Below are positions 1-6,600 of a stretch of 8,430 bases of DNA, piece by piece. The stretch comes from Bacteriovoracaceae bacterium UBA6144 (GTDB lineage: Bacteria > Bdellovibrionota > Bacteriovoracia > Bacteriovoracales > Bacteriovoracaceae). Below the pieces are notes generated by a model. That model had not been told where the DNA came from. It worked only from the letters and a program-made list of their open reading frames with translations, and searched no databases. A program made the translations under genes and the position numbers. The stretch's first letter is position 1; each line of letters opens with the position of its first letter. The stretch covers positions 1-8,430 of the forward strand of contig DIVA01000082.1 in NCBI GenBank assembly GCA_002435705.1. Reading direction: 5' to 3'.

Positions 1-92
1 CAGTCATGTCCGGCCATCTCCAGCCCATAAGAGAGTCCCCCGCATCCACAAAAAAGATCGATGAAGGTCAAACTATTTTTTTTCTTAGACAC
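1..92 (-). CDS. DNA cytosine-5 methyltransferase, N-terminal fragment (cut by window edge)
   Basis: This is the first 30 codons of a gene that runs out of the window at base 1. Reading the minus strand from a GTG at 92-90 gives a short basic leader (MSKKKNSLT) and then FIDLFCGCGGLSYGLEMAG. That is the motif I SAM-binding loop (DLFxGxGGxSxGxExAG) typical of C5 cytosine DNA methyltransferases. Members transfer a methyl group from S-adenosylmethionine to carbon 5 of cytosine, as orphan enzymes or as part of restriction-modification systems. The start is constrained by an in-frame TAA just upstream. A GGGGA Shine-Dalgarno-like run sits 8 bases before the GTG (plus-strand 101-105), and a TTG at 71-69 is the only later alternative. 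The catalytic PCQ motif and target-recognition domain lie outside the window, so activity, specificity and any partner nuclease cannot be judged. Confidence 0.85.
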   Translation of the reverse strand, partial: MSKKKNSLTFIDLFCGCGGLSYGLEMAGHD

Positions 93-114
93 GTCTTAAA
101 TCCCCGCAAAATTT

Positions 115-123
115 TCTATAACA
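115..123 (-). promoter_or_regulatory. Possible extended -10 promoter for the methyltransferase
   Basis: Read on the minus strand, 123-115 is TGT TATAGA: a TG extension plus a -10 hexamer matching TATAAT at 5 of 6 positions. It lies 22 bases upstream of the GTG start. A TTGAGA (146-141) matches the -35 consensus at 5 of 6 positions, but its 20-bp spacer is long, so the extended -10 would have to do most of the work. Seen by eye only. Confidence 0.35.
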
Positions 124-189
124 CTAGTCTAAGTAAGCCCTCTCAAGGATGTCTACTTTAAAGACTTTCGTTAGGTATATCGAACATTT

Positions 190-218
190 CTGACGAGGAA
201 AATTTGTGTTGTTATAAT
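190..218 (+). promoter_or_regulatory. Sigma-70-type promoter of the HiPIP gene
   Basis: A perfect TATAAT lies at 213-218, preceded by TG at 210-211, making an extended -10. A weak -35 (CTGACG, 190-195, 4 of 6 matches) is 17 bp upstream. The start of transcription would fall near 225, leaving a leader of about 38 bases before the ATG at 263. This is the best-looking promoter in the window and diverges from the methyltransferase gene. Confidence 0.6.
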
Positions 219-251
219 TGCACCATCAAATAAATTAACTTCAATCCAACA

Positions 252-256
252 AAGGA
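252..256 (+). promoter_or_regulatory. Ribosome binding site that decides the HiPIP start
   Basis: AAGGA at 252-256 directly abuts the ATG at 257, leaving no spacing, but sits 6 bases before the ATG at 263. The second ATG is therefore the more likely start. The choice changes the protein only by a leading Met-Lys. Confidence 0.6.
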
Positions 257-262
257 ATGAAA

Positions 263-568
263 ATGAAACGTCGTGATTTTCTCAAAAAAACTCTTCTCGC
301 TTCTGCCTTCGTCACAGTCGTCGGCCGCGTCGCTGGTCTGGCGAACACCGCTCTTGCAAACGTCACATGGGTGGCCGCTGGCAAGCTTGGTTATAAAGAA
401 GCAGCTCCGGCCAATATGGTAGCTGCCAAAAAACAATGTACGACTTGCAAGTACTACACGGCTGACGGAAAAGCAGGCGCTGATGCTGGTAAGTGTACTC
501 TTCCGGCCATGAAAGGCGGTTACGTGAAAGGTGCTGGCTACTGTAATATGTGGATGAAGAAAGCTTAA
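263..568 (+). CDS. High-potential iron-sulfur protein (HiPIP), Tat-exported
   Basis: This small periplasmic electron carrier has 101 residues from the ATG at 263 (an ATG at 257 would add Met-Lys). The N-terminus has a clear twin-arginine signal (KRRDFLKK), a hydrophobic stretch, and an AxA cleavage site after about Ala32 (NTALA). Export of a folded, cofactor-loaded protein fits this signal. The mature part carries four cysteines at 59, 62, 78 and 94 in a C-x2-C-x15-C-x15-C layout. It ends in GYCNMW, close to the GWCxxW ending of known HiPIPs, which hold one [4Fe-4S] cluster cycling between 2+ and 3+. Family members shuttle electrons from cytochrome bc1-type complexes to oxidases or photosynthetic reaction centres. 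No redox partner is encoded nearby, so its partner here is unknown. The gene stands alone, with its own promoter and terminator. HiPIP is the confident family call; the physiological role is inference. Confidence 0.92.
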   Translation: MKRRDFLKKTLLASAFVTVVGRVAGLANTALANVTWVAAGKLGYKEAAPANMVAAKKQCTTCKYYTADGKAGADAGKCTLPAMKGGYVKGAGYCNMWMKKA

Positions 569-596
569 TTCACTGCGCCTAAGATAATTAACATTG

Positions 597-626
597 AAGC
601 CTCTCTTCGGAGAGGCTTTTTTATTT
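597..626 (+). terminator. Intrinsic terminator after the HiPIP gene
   Basis: A 9-bp perfect stem (AAGCCTCTC at 597-605 with GAGAGGCTT at 610-618) is closed by a TTCG loop. C-UUCG-G is the classic extra-stable tetraloop. The stem runs into a T-rich tract (617-626). It lies about 30 bases after the HiPIP stop and should end a monocistronic transcript. Confidence 0.92.
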
Positions 627-627
627 A

Positions 628-646
628 ACTGACAGTTTTTGTCAGT
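628..646. repeat. Perfect 7-bp inverted repeat upstream of the protease gene (possible operator)
   Basis: ACTGACA (628-634) and TGTCAGT (640-646) form a perfect inverted repeat around a 5-base GTTTT spacer. No T-tract follows it on either strand, so it is not a second terminator. It touches the candidate -35 of the protease promoter, where a regulator could bind. The operator role is inference; only the palindrome is seen. Confidence 0.4.
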
Positions 647-674
647 ACACATTCCTCTCCAGAATCCCTATAAA
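646..674 (+). promoter_or_regulatory. Candidate promoter of the serine protease gene
   Basis: TATAAA at 669-674 matches the -10 consensus at 5 of 6 positions. TACACA at 646-651 matches the -35 at 4 of 6, with a 17-bp spacer. Transcription would start near 681, about 25 bases before the GTG start. The preceding HiPIP terminator means the protease needs its own promoter. Confidence 0.45.
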
Positions 675-693
675 TCTTCTCCTTGGCCCCAAT

Positions 694-700
694 GAGGAGA
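694..700 (+). promoter_or_regulatory. Strong ribosome binding site for the GTG-started protease
   Basis: GAGGAGA lies 5 bases before the GTG at 706. It supports the GTG as start, because the next in-frame ATG (codon 12) would remove most of the signal peptide. An ATG at 692 is out of frame. Confidence 0.7.
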
Positions 701-705
701 AAACG

Positions 706-1617
706 GTGATTAAATCTTTCCTTTCAATTGTTCTCTTGATGACTCTTGCTCAAGCTCAGGCAGGACTCAAAGTTATTTACGGACAAGATAATCGTCTCGA
801 CCTTTTCGAAGTGAGTAATCCCCTTCACTTGCGCCTCGCACAATCAACCGCTGCCATGGTGGGAAGATCTCAAATTCACCAAACAGGCCTAGAGGCTTTT
901 CTTGATTTTAAACGCACGCTTGAAACAAGCCTAAGACTTTGCCCGAATGAAAGATTCGCTCAACAGCCTGCGGGCTCGACTTGTTCAGGCTTTCTGGTCG
1001 GTGAAGATACGATCGTCACAGCAGGGCACTGCTTGGTGCTCACGGCCCCCACTCCTGAGGCGGCTTGCAAGAAGTACAGCTGGGTCTTCAACTACGCCCT
1101 CACCACTGAGAAGCGTAATCCTAGTGAAGGCTTCAGCACTCAGGACGTGTATCACTGTAAATCAGTCGTGACTGCTAAACTCACAGACACTTTAGATATG
1201 GCCGTGATCAAGCTGGATAGAAAAGTCATCGGAAGAAAGCCCCTTGCCTACAGAACATCTGGCAAAATTTCTTCTAACGCCCAGTTGGTTGTCATCGGGC
1301 ACCCCTCAGGTCTTCCGACTAAAGTCGCTGCCGGCTCAAAGGTGCTAGATAACTCTAACGCCACCACATTTGTGACTAATCTTGATACCTTTCAAGGCAA
1401 CTCTGGCTCTGCCGTTTTTGATGCTACGACAGGCATGCTTGAAGGCATTTTAGTTCAGGGGAAAGTTGATTACCGCCCAAGCATTCCTCAAAATCCTTAT
1501 TCATGCCAAGTGGTGAATCGTTGTGATGATGATGGTTTCAACTGCGAACTCTCTGATCCACAGGAACCAAAAGGCGAAGTTGTGACACGAATCACAGAAG
1601 CCCTCCCTTATCTTTAA
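706..1617 (+). CDS. Secreted trypsin-like (S1-family) serine protease
   Basis: This 303-residue exported endopeptidase starts at GTG. Residues 1-19 form a Sec signal peptide (Lys3, hydrophobic core, cleavage after AQAQA). The chymotrypsin-fold triad is complete: His108 in VTAGHC, Asp164 in LDMAVIKL, and Ser233 in TFQGNSGSAVF. GNSGS replaces the GDSGG of trypsin, a form common in bacterial V8/glutamyl-endopeptidase-like members. Eight cysteines (79, 93, 109, 121, 151, 267, 273, 280) remain after the signal, so several disulfides in the periplasm or outside the cell are likely. About 70 residues lie between the signal peptide and the catalytic domain and might be a propeptide; no cleavage site is evident. 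Substrate preference cannot be read from the sequence. Its last 26 bases overlap the 3' end of the convergent membrane-protein gene. Family assignment is firm; a role in prey or host digestion would be speculation. Confidence 0.93.
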   Translation: MIKSFLSIVLLMTLAQAQAGLKVIYGQDNRLDLFEVSNPLHLRLAQSTAAMVGRSQIHQTGLEAFLDFKRTLETSLRLCPNERFAQQPAGSTCSGFLVGEDTIVTAGHCLVLTAPTPEAACKKYSWVFNYALTTEKRNPSEGFSTQDVYHCKSVVTAKLTDTLDMAVIKLDRKVIGRKPLAYRTSGKISSNAQLVVIGHPSGLPTKVAAGSKVLDNSNATTFVTNLDTFQGNSGSAVFDATTGMLEGILVQGKVDYRPSIPQNPYSCQVVNRCDDDGFNCELSDPQEPKGEVVTRITEALPYL

Positions 1618-2032
1618 GAAAATTTAAAACGATCCAGCCCAGAACTGTGGCCTTTAAAGTCCACGCCACAGTTCTAATCCAGTTGCTACTAACCAATTTA
1701 TCAATCGCACTCAAGTCTTTGTGAGAAGCCAGCACTCCGTGTAGGGGCACTTGAATAAAAAAAGTGGAGGCCCAAATGATCACTGTGAGCCCTACCGCAC
1801 TCCACAGGAGAGAGCTTGGGATATCCTTCAGAAAAAACATTCGCAGAGTAAAAAATAATTCGGCCAGCATAAAGGGGGCCACCACATAGGTGATGCGATG
1901 GGTGTGAAAAACAGCGTAAGAGACGTAGTCACTTTGATCGATCCACTTGAAGCTTGGATAGTGAACCACTTGGATGACCCAAATGAGACCCGTCAGAAAA
2001 GATGTAACGAAAAAATGGTAAAGTGTTTCCAT
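1592..2032 (-). CDS. Small four-helix membrane protein of unknown function
   Basis: This is a 146-residue hydrophobic protein with four likely membrane helices (about 4-24, 48-68, 72-96 and 118-138) and no signal for export beyond the membrane. Motifs that look conserved rather than random are WVIQVVHYPSF at the end of helix 1, HxHRI..VVAPFMLAE at helix 2, FFIQVPLHG after helix 3, and NWIRTVAW entering helix 4. Paired His, Arg and Glu residues near the membrane face could bind a ligand or metal. I do not recognise the family with confidence; resemblance to small DUF1772-like four-helix proteins is only an impression. The ATG at 2032 has no convincing Shine-Dalgarno, and a CATAAT box ends 7 bases before it. 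The gene diverges from the ABC exporter, and its 3' end runs 26 bp into the protease gene on the opposite strand. Confidence 0.8.
   Translation of the reverse strand: METLYHFFVTSFLTGLIWVIQVVHYPSFKWIDQSDYVSYAVFHTHRITYVVAPFMLAELFFTLRMFFLKDIPSSLLWSAVGLTVIIWASTFFIQVPLHGVLASHKDLSAIDKLVSSNWIRTVAWTLKATVLGWIVLNFLKDKGGLL
1641..1675. repeat. Perfect 10-bp inverted repeat at the convergent gene tails
   Basis: AGAACTGTGG (1641-1650) and CCACAGTTCT (1666-1675) are perfect reverse complements separated by 15 bases. The spacer contains the palindrome CTTTAAAG. The repeat starts 24 bases after the protease stop and lies inside the 3' part of the membrane-protein gene, where it encodes RTVAWTLKATV. No T-run follows on the plus strand, so it is not a canonical intrinsic terminator. 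It may still fold in RNA of either strand and cap the protease mRNA. Confidence 0.6.
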
Positions 2033-2038
2033 GCCAAC

Positions 2039-2044
2039 ATTATG
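2039..2044 (-). promoter_or_regulatory. -10-like box immediately before the membrane-protein ATG
   Basis: On the minus strand 2044-2039 reads CATAAT, matching TATAAT at 5 of 6 positions. A start 7 bases downstream would fall on the A of the ATG at 2032, giving a leaderless mRNA. No good -35 is found at 16 to 18 bp spacing, which weakens the call. Confidence 0.3.
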
Positions 2045-2094
2045 AGACAGTCTTTTGGCTTCAGAGAGAACAAAAGCGCTCAGTTAAAGGAATG

Positions 2095-2123
2095 TTGAAG
2101 AAAATCCCAACCCGCCATAAACT
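2095..2123 (+). promoter_or_regulatory. Candidate promoter of the ABC exporter, close enough to be leaderless
   Basis: TTGAAG (2095-2100; 4 of 6 matches, with the important TTGA intact) is followed by an exact 17-bp spacer and TAAACT (2118-2123; 4 of 6). Transcription would begin at about 2130-2131, on the permease ATG itself. No Shine-Dalgarno precedes that ATG, which agrees with leaderless expression. An overlapping TATAAC (2123-2128) is an alternative -10 but would start transcription inside the gene. Confidence 0.4.
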
Positions 2124-2130
2124 ATAACTA

Positions 2131-2907
2131 ATGAAAATTTCAGAACTTGAACTTATTTTACGGCAGTCCTATGCCTTCTGCCTCTCAAGCCTTAAATCTC
2201 GATACCGTAAGACCTTTGCGGGCTTTGTGTGGGTGCTTTTGAACCCGGTATTGATGTTTGGTGTTCAGTCTGTGGTGTTTAGAAAAATCCTGCGCATCCA
2301 AGTCCCAGACTTTTATTTATTTCTGGTGGGTGGCTTAGTGCCTTGGATCTTCATGTCCCAAACCATCTCCATGTCGGCCTCTACTCTCACTTCCAATAGC
2401 GGCATTCTTAAAGCCTTTAGACTAAATCCTGCGGTACTGGTGAACTCCTCTTACTTTGATAACCTCTTTAATTTTTTAATCGCCACTCTCATCATCACGG
2501 GCCCCATAATTGTGTACTCAGAGATCGGTCCTCAGTGGGGCGTAATTCTGGCACCCTTTGCTCTCCTACCACTGATCGTAGGGTGTTATGCTATTTCAAG
2601 TTTTGTGGCGATCTTAAATGTGTTCTATCGTGACACAAGTTTTGTGCTGAATTTTTTCTTCTCGCTTTTCTTTTTTCTTACTCCGATTTTTTACCCCATC
2701 GATTTCGTTCCTTTGGAATATCGATGGTTCATTGAACTCAATCCTTTTTACCATCTCATCAATCCCTATCGATTTGCTCTCTACCAGCCTATCTCAATGG
2801 ATCTTTTACCCCTTTGGTTAAAAGCTTTTGCCTGGGCCTTGGGATTAAGTGTTATCAGTGCACTCTACTGGAGAAAGAAGAAAAATGAATTATTCATCTC
2901 AATCTGA
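2131..2907 (+). CDS. ABC-2 type exporter permease (Wzm/TagG-like)
   Basis: This 258-residue inner-membrane permease is the translocation half of an ABC-2 exporter for polysaccharide, lipid-linked glycan or polyol-phosphate polymer. It has an amphipathic N-terminus with SRYRKTFAGFVWVLLNP, the standard entry into helix 1. Six membrane helices follow at about 31-52, 61-80, 110-130, 136-160, 170-190 and 228-246. The family's late signature is plain: FYRD near 165, LTPIFYPIDFVP near 183-194, and LNPFYHLINPYRFALY near 203-218. Length is normal for the ABC2_membrane family. It would pair as a dimer with two copies of the ATPase encoded next, whose frame begins 23 bp before this stop. No glycosyltransferase or capsule gene is in the window, so the substrate is unknown. 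Start choice rests on this being the first ATG of a full-length family match; no Shine-Dalgarno is visible. Confidence 0.9.
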   Translation: MKISELELILRQSYAFCLSSLKSRYRKTFAGFVWVLLNPVLMFGVQSVVFRKILRIQVPDFYLFLVGGLVPWIFMSQTISMSASTLTSNSGILKAFRLNPAVLVNSSYFDNLFNFLIATLIITGPIIVYSEIGPQWGVILAPFALLPLIVGCYAISSFVAILNVFYRDTSFVLNFFFSLFFFLTPIFYPIDFVPLEYRWFIELNPFYHLINPYRFALYQPISMDLLPLWLKAFAWALGLSVISALYWRKKKNELFISI

Positions 2908-3673
2908 AGTCATCCTGAGTGCCAAGGATATTTATTTCGACTACCAACTCTCTCTGTATCAGCACTCAGGGCTGAGGGACTCTTTTATCAATATGCTCAG
3001 AAACCCTTGGGATTTTCTGTTAAAGAAACCGGATGCACTCCCAGTGCTCAGGGGCATCAGCTTTGATCTGCATAAGGGTGATCGCTTGGGACTCTTAGGC
3101 CTCAATGGTGCAGGCAAAACAACTCTCTGCCGTATTCTCTCAGGCATGATGACGCCTTCGACAGGAACAATCACCTGCCCTGGGAACGTGGAAGCTATCT
3201 TTGATGTGGCGACAGGAATTATGCCGGAACTCACGGGACGAGAGAACGCGTATCTTTTGGCCCGACTCTTTTATCAAACTCGCGATATCTCCACTGAGAT
3301 TGTGGAGGAAGCACTCGAGTTCTCGGAACTCAGTCACTTCCTGGATGCCCCTTTCAAGACCTACTCCAAAGGAATGCAGGCGCGTTTGGTCCTCTCCCTC
3401 ATCTCAAGTTCACCAAGCAATGTGTTGATCCTGGATGAGGTGTTTGATGGCGCTGATCTCTTTTTTAGAGAGAAGATCGCCAAACGCATGGTAAAAAAAA
3501 TCCAAGACTCAAATGCGGTGATTTTTGTCTCTCATGGACCAGAACAAGTGCTGGAGCTGTGTAATAGAGTTTTAGTGCTTAAGAATGGTGTCATCGAATT
3601 TGATGGCCCCCCTCAAGAGGCCATCCAATTTTATATTCAATCAGGTGGAAGCCGCAGTTTTGGGAATCTCTAA
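2885..3673 (+). CDS. ABC exporter ATPase (KpsT/Wzt/TagH-like)
   Basis: This 262-residue cytoplasmic ATPase drives the preceding permease. Motifs in order: Walker A GLNGAGKTT (72-80); the PELTGREN stretch (114-121) that marks polysaccharide-export ATPases in the Q-loop region; the divergent signature YSKGMQARL (160-168), where most ABC proteins have LSGGQ; Walker B LILDE with catalytic Glu185; and the switch His217 in VSHG. The segment after Walker B reads VFDGAD, not the VLAVGD usual in Wzt/TagH. It lacks the C-terminal glycan-binding domain of long Wzt proteins, so it resembles short KpsT-type members. The ATG at 2885 is preferred, with GGAG 11 bases upstream; a GTG at 2849 would add 12 residues. 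The 23-bp overlap with the permease suggests translational coupling. Its last 33 bp overlap the RND pump gene on the other strand. Confidence 0.92.
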   Translation: MNYSSQSEVILSAKDIYFDYQLSLYQHSGLRDSFINMLRNPWDFLLKKPDALPVLRGISFDLHKGDRLGLLGLNGAGKTTLCRILSGMMTPSTGTITCPGNVEAIFDVATGIMPELTGRENAYLLARLFYQTRDISTEIVEEALEFSELSHFLDAPFKTYSKGMQARLVLSLISSSPSNVLILDEVFDGADLFFREKIAKRMVKKIQDSNAVIFVSHGPEQVLELCNRVLVLKNGVIEFDGPPQEAIQFYIQSGGSRSFGNL

Positions 3674-6600
3674 CTCATCCTCTCCAGCCTTGGTCTCTCG
3701 TGCCACAACAGAATAAAGGGCCGGCACCACCAAGAGAGTCAGAAAAGTTGAAACCGTATTCCCTCCGATAATCGCCCACGCCATCGGCCCCAAGGCTTCT
3801 GAACCTGGCCCCAAGGCCAGAGCAGGCGGCAGAGCACCAGCAGTGGTTGAAAAAGCCGTCATCAAAATAGGACGCAAACGTCTGGGACAGGCAAACTTTA
3901 GGGCCTCGTTAATGGACGATCCTTCAGCGCGTTTTTGTTTGGTGAAATCGACTAAGAGGATTGAGTTCTTTTTTACAATTCCCATCAAAAGGATCAATCC
4001 AATCATCGAGTAAATATTCAGTGAGAGTCCCAAGGCCCACAGAGCGAGGAAAGCCCCAGAGAAACCGAAGGGCATGGCCGTGAGAACCACCATGGGATCA
4101 AGGAAGCTATTAAACTGCGAACCAAGCACCATGTAAGCGATAAGAATTCCCAGCACCAGAGCGAGAATTAAACTTTGAAAAGATTCCTTGAAAGTCTCAG
4201 CACTGCCAGACTCCACTAAATAATAACCCTCAGGCAGATGTTTCTTCGCGATGACTTTTACCATCGCCAGTGCATCTGATTGAGATTTTCCTTTCGCCAC
4301 ACCTGCAAACACGTTCACGGCCCGTGAGCGATTGCGGCGCACGACTGAAGTCGCCCCCGGGCGCTCCTCTACCGTGACAACTTCTGTGAGTTTGATCAAT
4401 TCTCCGCGAGTATTGCGCACGAGAATTTTATCAAGAGTTTCCCGCTCGTTGGCAGACACATCTAGCATCTTGACTCGGATATCATTGCGGTGACCATCTT
4501 TAGAAAACTTACCCACGACAGCGCCACCGACGAGGGCATTGATGGTGCGACCGATTTCATCCACACTCACTCCATACTTCTTGGCTGCCACTCGATTGGG
4601 CATGATGTGCACTTCTTTCACGGCCTCTTTATAATCTGTGTCGACATCAGTGTAGATGCCTGACTCTTTCATCTCATCCATGATGGCTTTCGTGGCCGGG
4701 ATAAGGCCTGACCATTCAGGCCCGGTCAGTGTGAACTCCACCGGAAAGCCACGTCCCGAGGCGGAGAATCCCCCTTGCGAGGTATCTTGCACAAAAACAA
4801 TTCCACCTTTGAGTTCTTTAAATTCTTTGCGGTAATCGGCCAGTAGATCCTGCATGTAGAATGGTTTTCCCGTGCGAGGATCAATGGGTCTTTGATTTTT
4901 CTCTTTCAAGGTGACAAAAAGATTAGCTGTGTTGGATTCACTGCCACCGAATCCACCGACGGCCACAAAATAGCGATGCACTTCAGCTTTACCGGCCAAA
5001 GTGGCTTCAATCTTTCGGACGAAGTTATCCGTGTACTCAAGGCTTGAACCCTCGGGGGTCTTCGCACGCATGAGAAAGATACCCGTATCTTGCGCCGGCA
5101 CAAACTCTCTTGGTATCCGAGTCACGGTGGCAAAAGACGCGACAAAGAAGAGACCAGAGATAATCAGAGTGAGCGCTCGATGAGCGAGCACCCAGTGAAG
5201 AAGTTTTTCATAGAAGGTCATCATGCGGTCAAAAATTCTATCCATGAACAGGCCGATCTTTGAGCTTCGTCCCGGAGGTTCCATGAATTGCGAACACCGC
5301 ATCGGAGTTAAGGTCAAGGCCTCAACTGTCGAAAGACAAACGGCAATCGAGATCGTCATTCCGAATTGATAAAAATACTTCCCGATGATTCCATCCATCA
5401 AGGCGACTGGAATAAAGATCGCCACAATGGCCACTGTGGTGGCAATTGCTGCGAAGGTAATCTGATTGGCACCATCGAGAGCTGCCTTCTTGCGAGTTTT
5501 TCCACCAGCATAGTGGTGATAGATGTTCTCGAGCACCATGATCGCGTCATCCACCACGATACCAATGGCGAGCGAAAGACCTAAAAGAGAGAAGGTGTTG
5601 AGCGTGAAGCCCAACCAATTCAAAAAGATAAAGGCTCCGAGGATAGAAGTCGGAATGGCCAACACAATATTGATCGTGGCTGCAAAGGAGCCCAGAAAAA
5701 GCCAGCACACCACTGCTGTCGCAAGCGCCGACATGCCAATAGTAAACACCAATTCATCGATGGATTCTTCGATGAATTTAGTCGAATCAAAATTAATACC
5801 AATCTCTGTGCCCTCGGGCATGATCTTTTGCAGTTCTAAAAGTTTTTTCTTCACTCCCTGGGCCACGGCCACAGTGTTGGAGCCACGCTGTTTTCTGACC
5901 CCAAGGCCCACAGCATTTTTACCATTGACCCGAGAGATCCGGCGCACATCGGCCAGGCCATCTTCTACGTCAGCCACTTCGCCTAAAAAGATGGGAGAGA
6001 AGTTTGCGGCCCCGCCACGTCGGATCAAAGGAATTTTTTTAAATTCATCTACCGATTGGGCCTCACCTAAAGTGCGCACATTACGTTCAGTTTTTGCATC
6101 CTCAAGAAACCCTGAAGGGGCTTCCTGGTGCTCGGACTGGATGGCAGAGATCACATCGGTGACCGTCAGTTGGGCCTGATCCAGTTTTTGTGACTTGACC
6201 CAGACACGCAGATTCGGATCGACATACCCACCCAAGAAAACATCCGCCACTCCGGGGACTGTTTGTACTTTATCTTTGAGTTGATCGCGCACATAGGCCA
6301 TGAGCGTTTTGCGATCCATTTTTTCAGAGGACACTCCCAACCACATGATGGGACGATCATCCGGATTCACTTTCGTGACAATAGGACGCTCAATATCATC
6401 GGGCAGATTGCGAGTGGCCTGATTAATCTTGGCTTCAATTTCAGAAACCGCAATATCAATGTTTTTTTCCAGACCAAATTCCACTGAAATATTGGCTGAA
6501 CCGAGTCTCGCGGTAGAGACGACCGACTTCACTCCCTCAACTCCCACCACCGCCGACTCGATCGGATCCACCACGTCCAGCTCCATCACTTCAGGTGCCG

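Noticed and set aside
84..133. CTTAGAC (84-90) and GTCTAAG (127-133) as a methyltransferase autoregulatory site
   Set aside because: The 7-bp arms are 36 bp apart in AT-rich sequence and could easily arise by chance; nothing else supports an operator.
212..652. 146-codon open frame on the minus strand opposite the HiPIP gene
   Set aside because: It lies antisense to a confidently assigned gene and its terminator, has no family resemblance, and is best explained as an open frame created by the codon use of the real gene.
1898..2098. 66-codon plus-strand frame spanning the membrane-protein start and the divergent gap
   Set aside because: Mostly antisense to the membrane-protein gene, with no family signature.
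3602..3625. Inverted repeat GATGGCC / GGCCATC with a 10-base loop, considered as terminator for the RND operon
   Set aside because: On the minus strand it follows the RND stop by about 16 bases, but only AAATTCG follows it, with no T-tract. On the plus strand it is inside the ATPase coding sequence. Evidence is too weak to call.
5523..6179. 218-codon open frame on the plus strand inside the RND pump gene
   Set aside because: It is long but Ser/Thr/Pro-rich and without recognisable motifs, has no promoter or ribosome site of note, and is fully antisense to a full-length RND gene.
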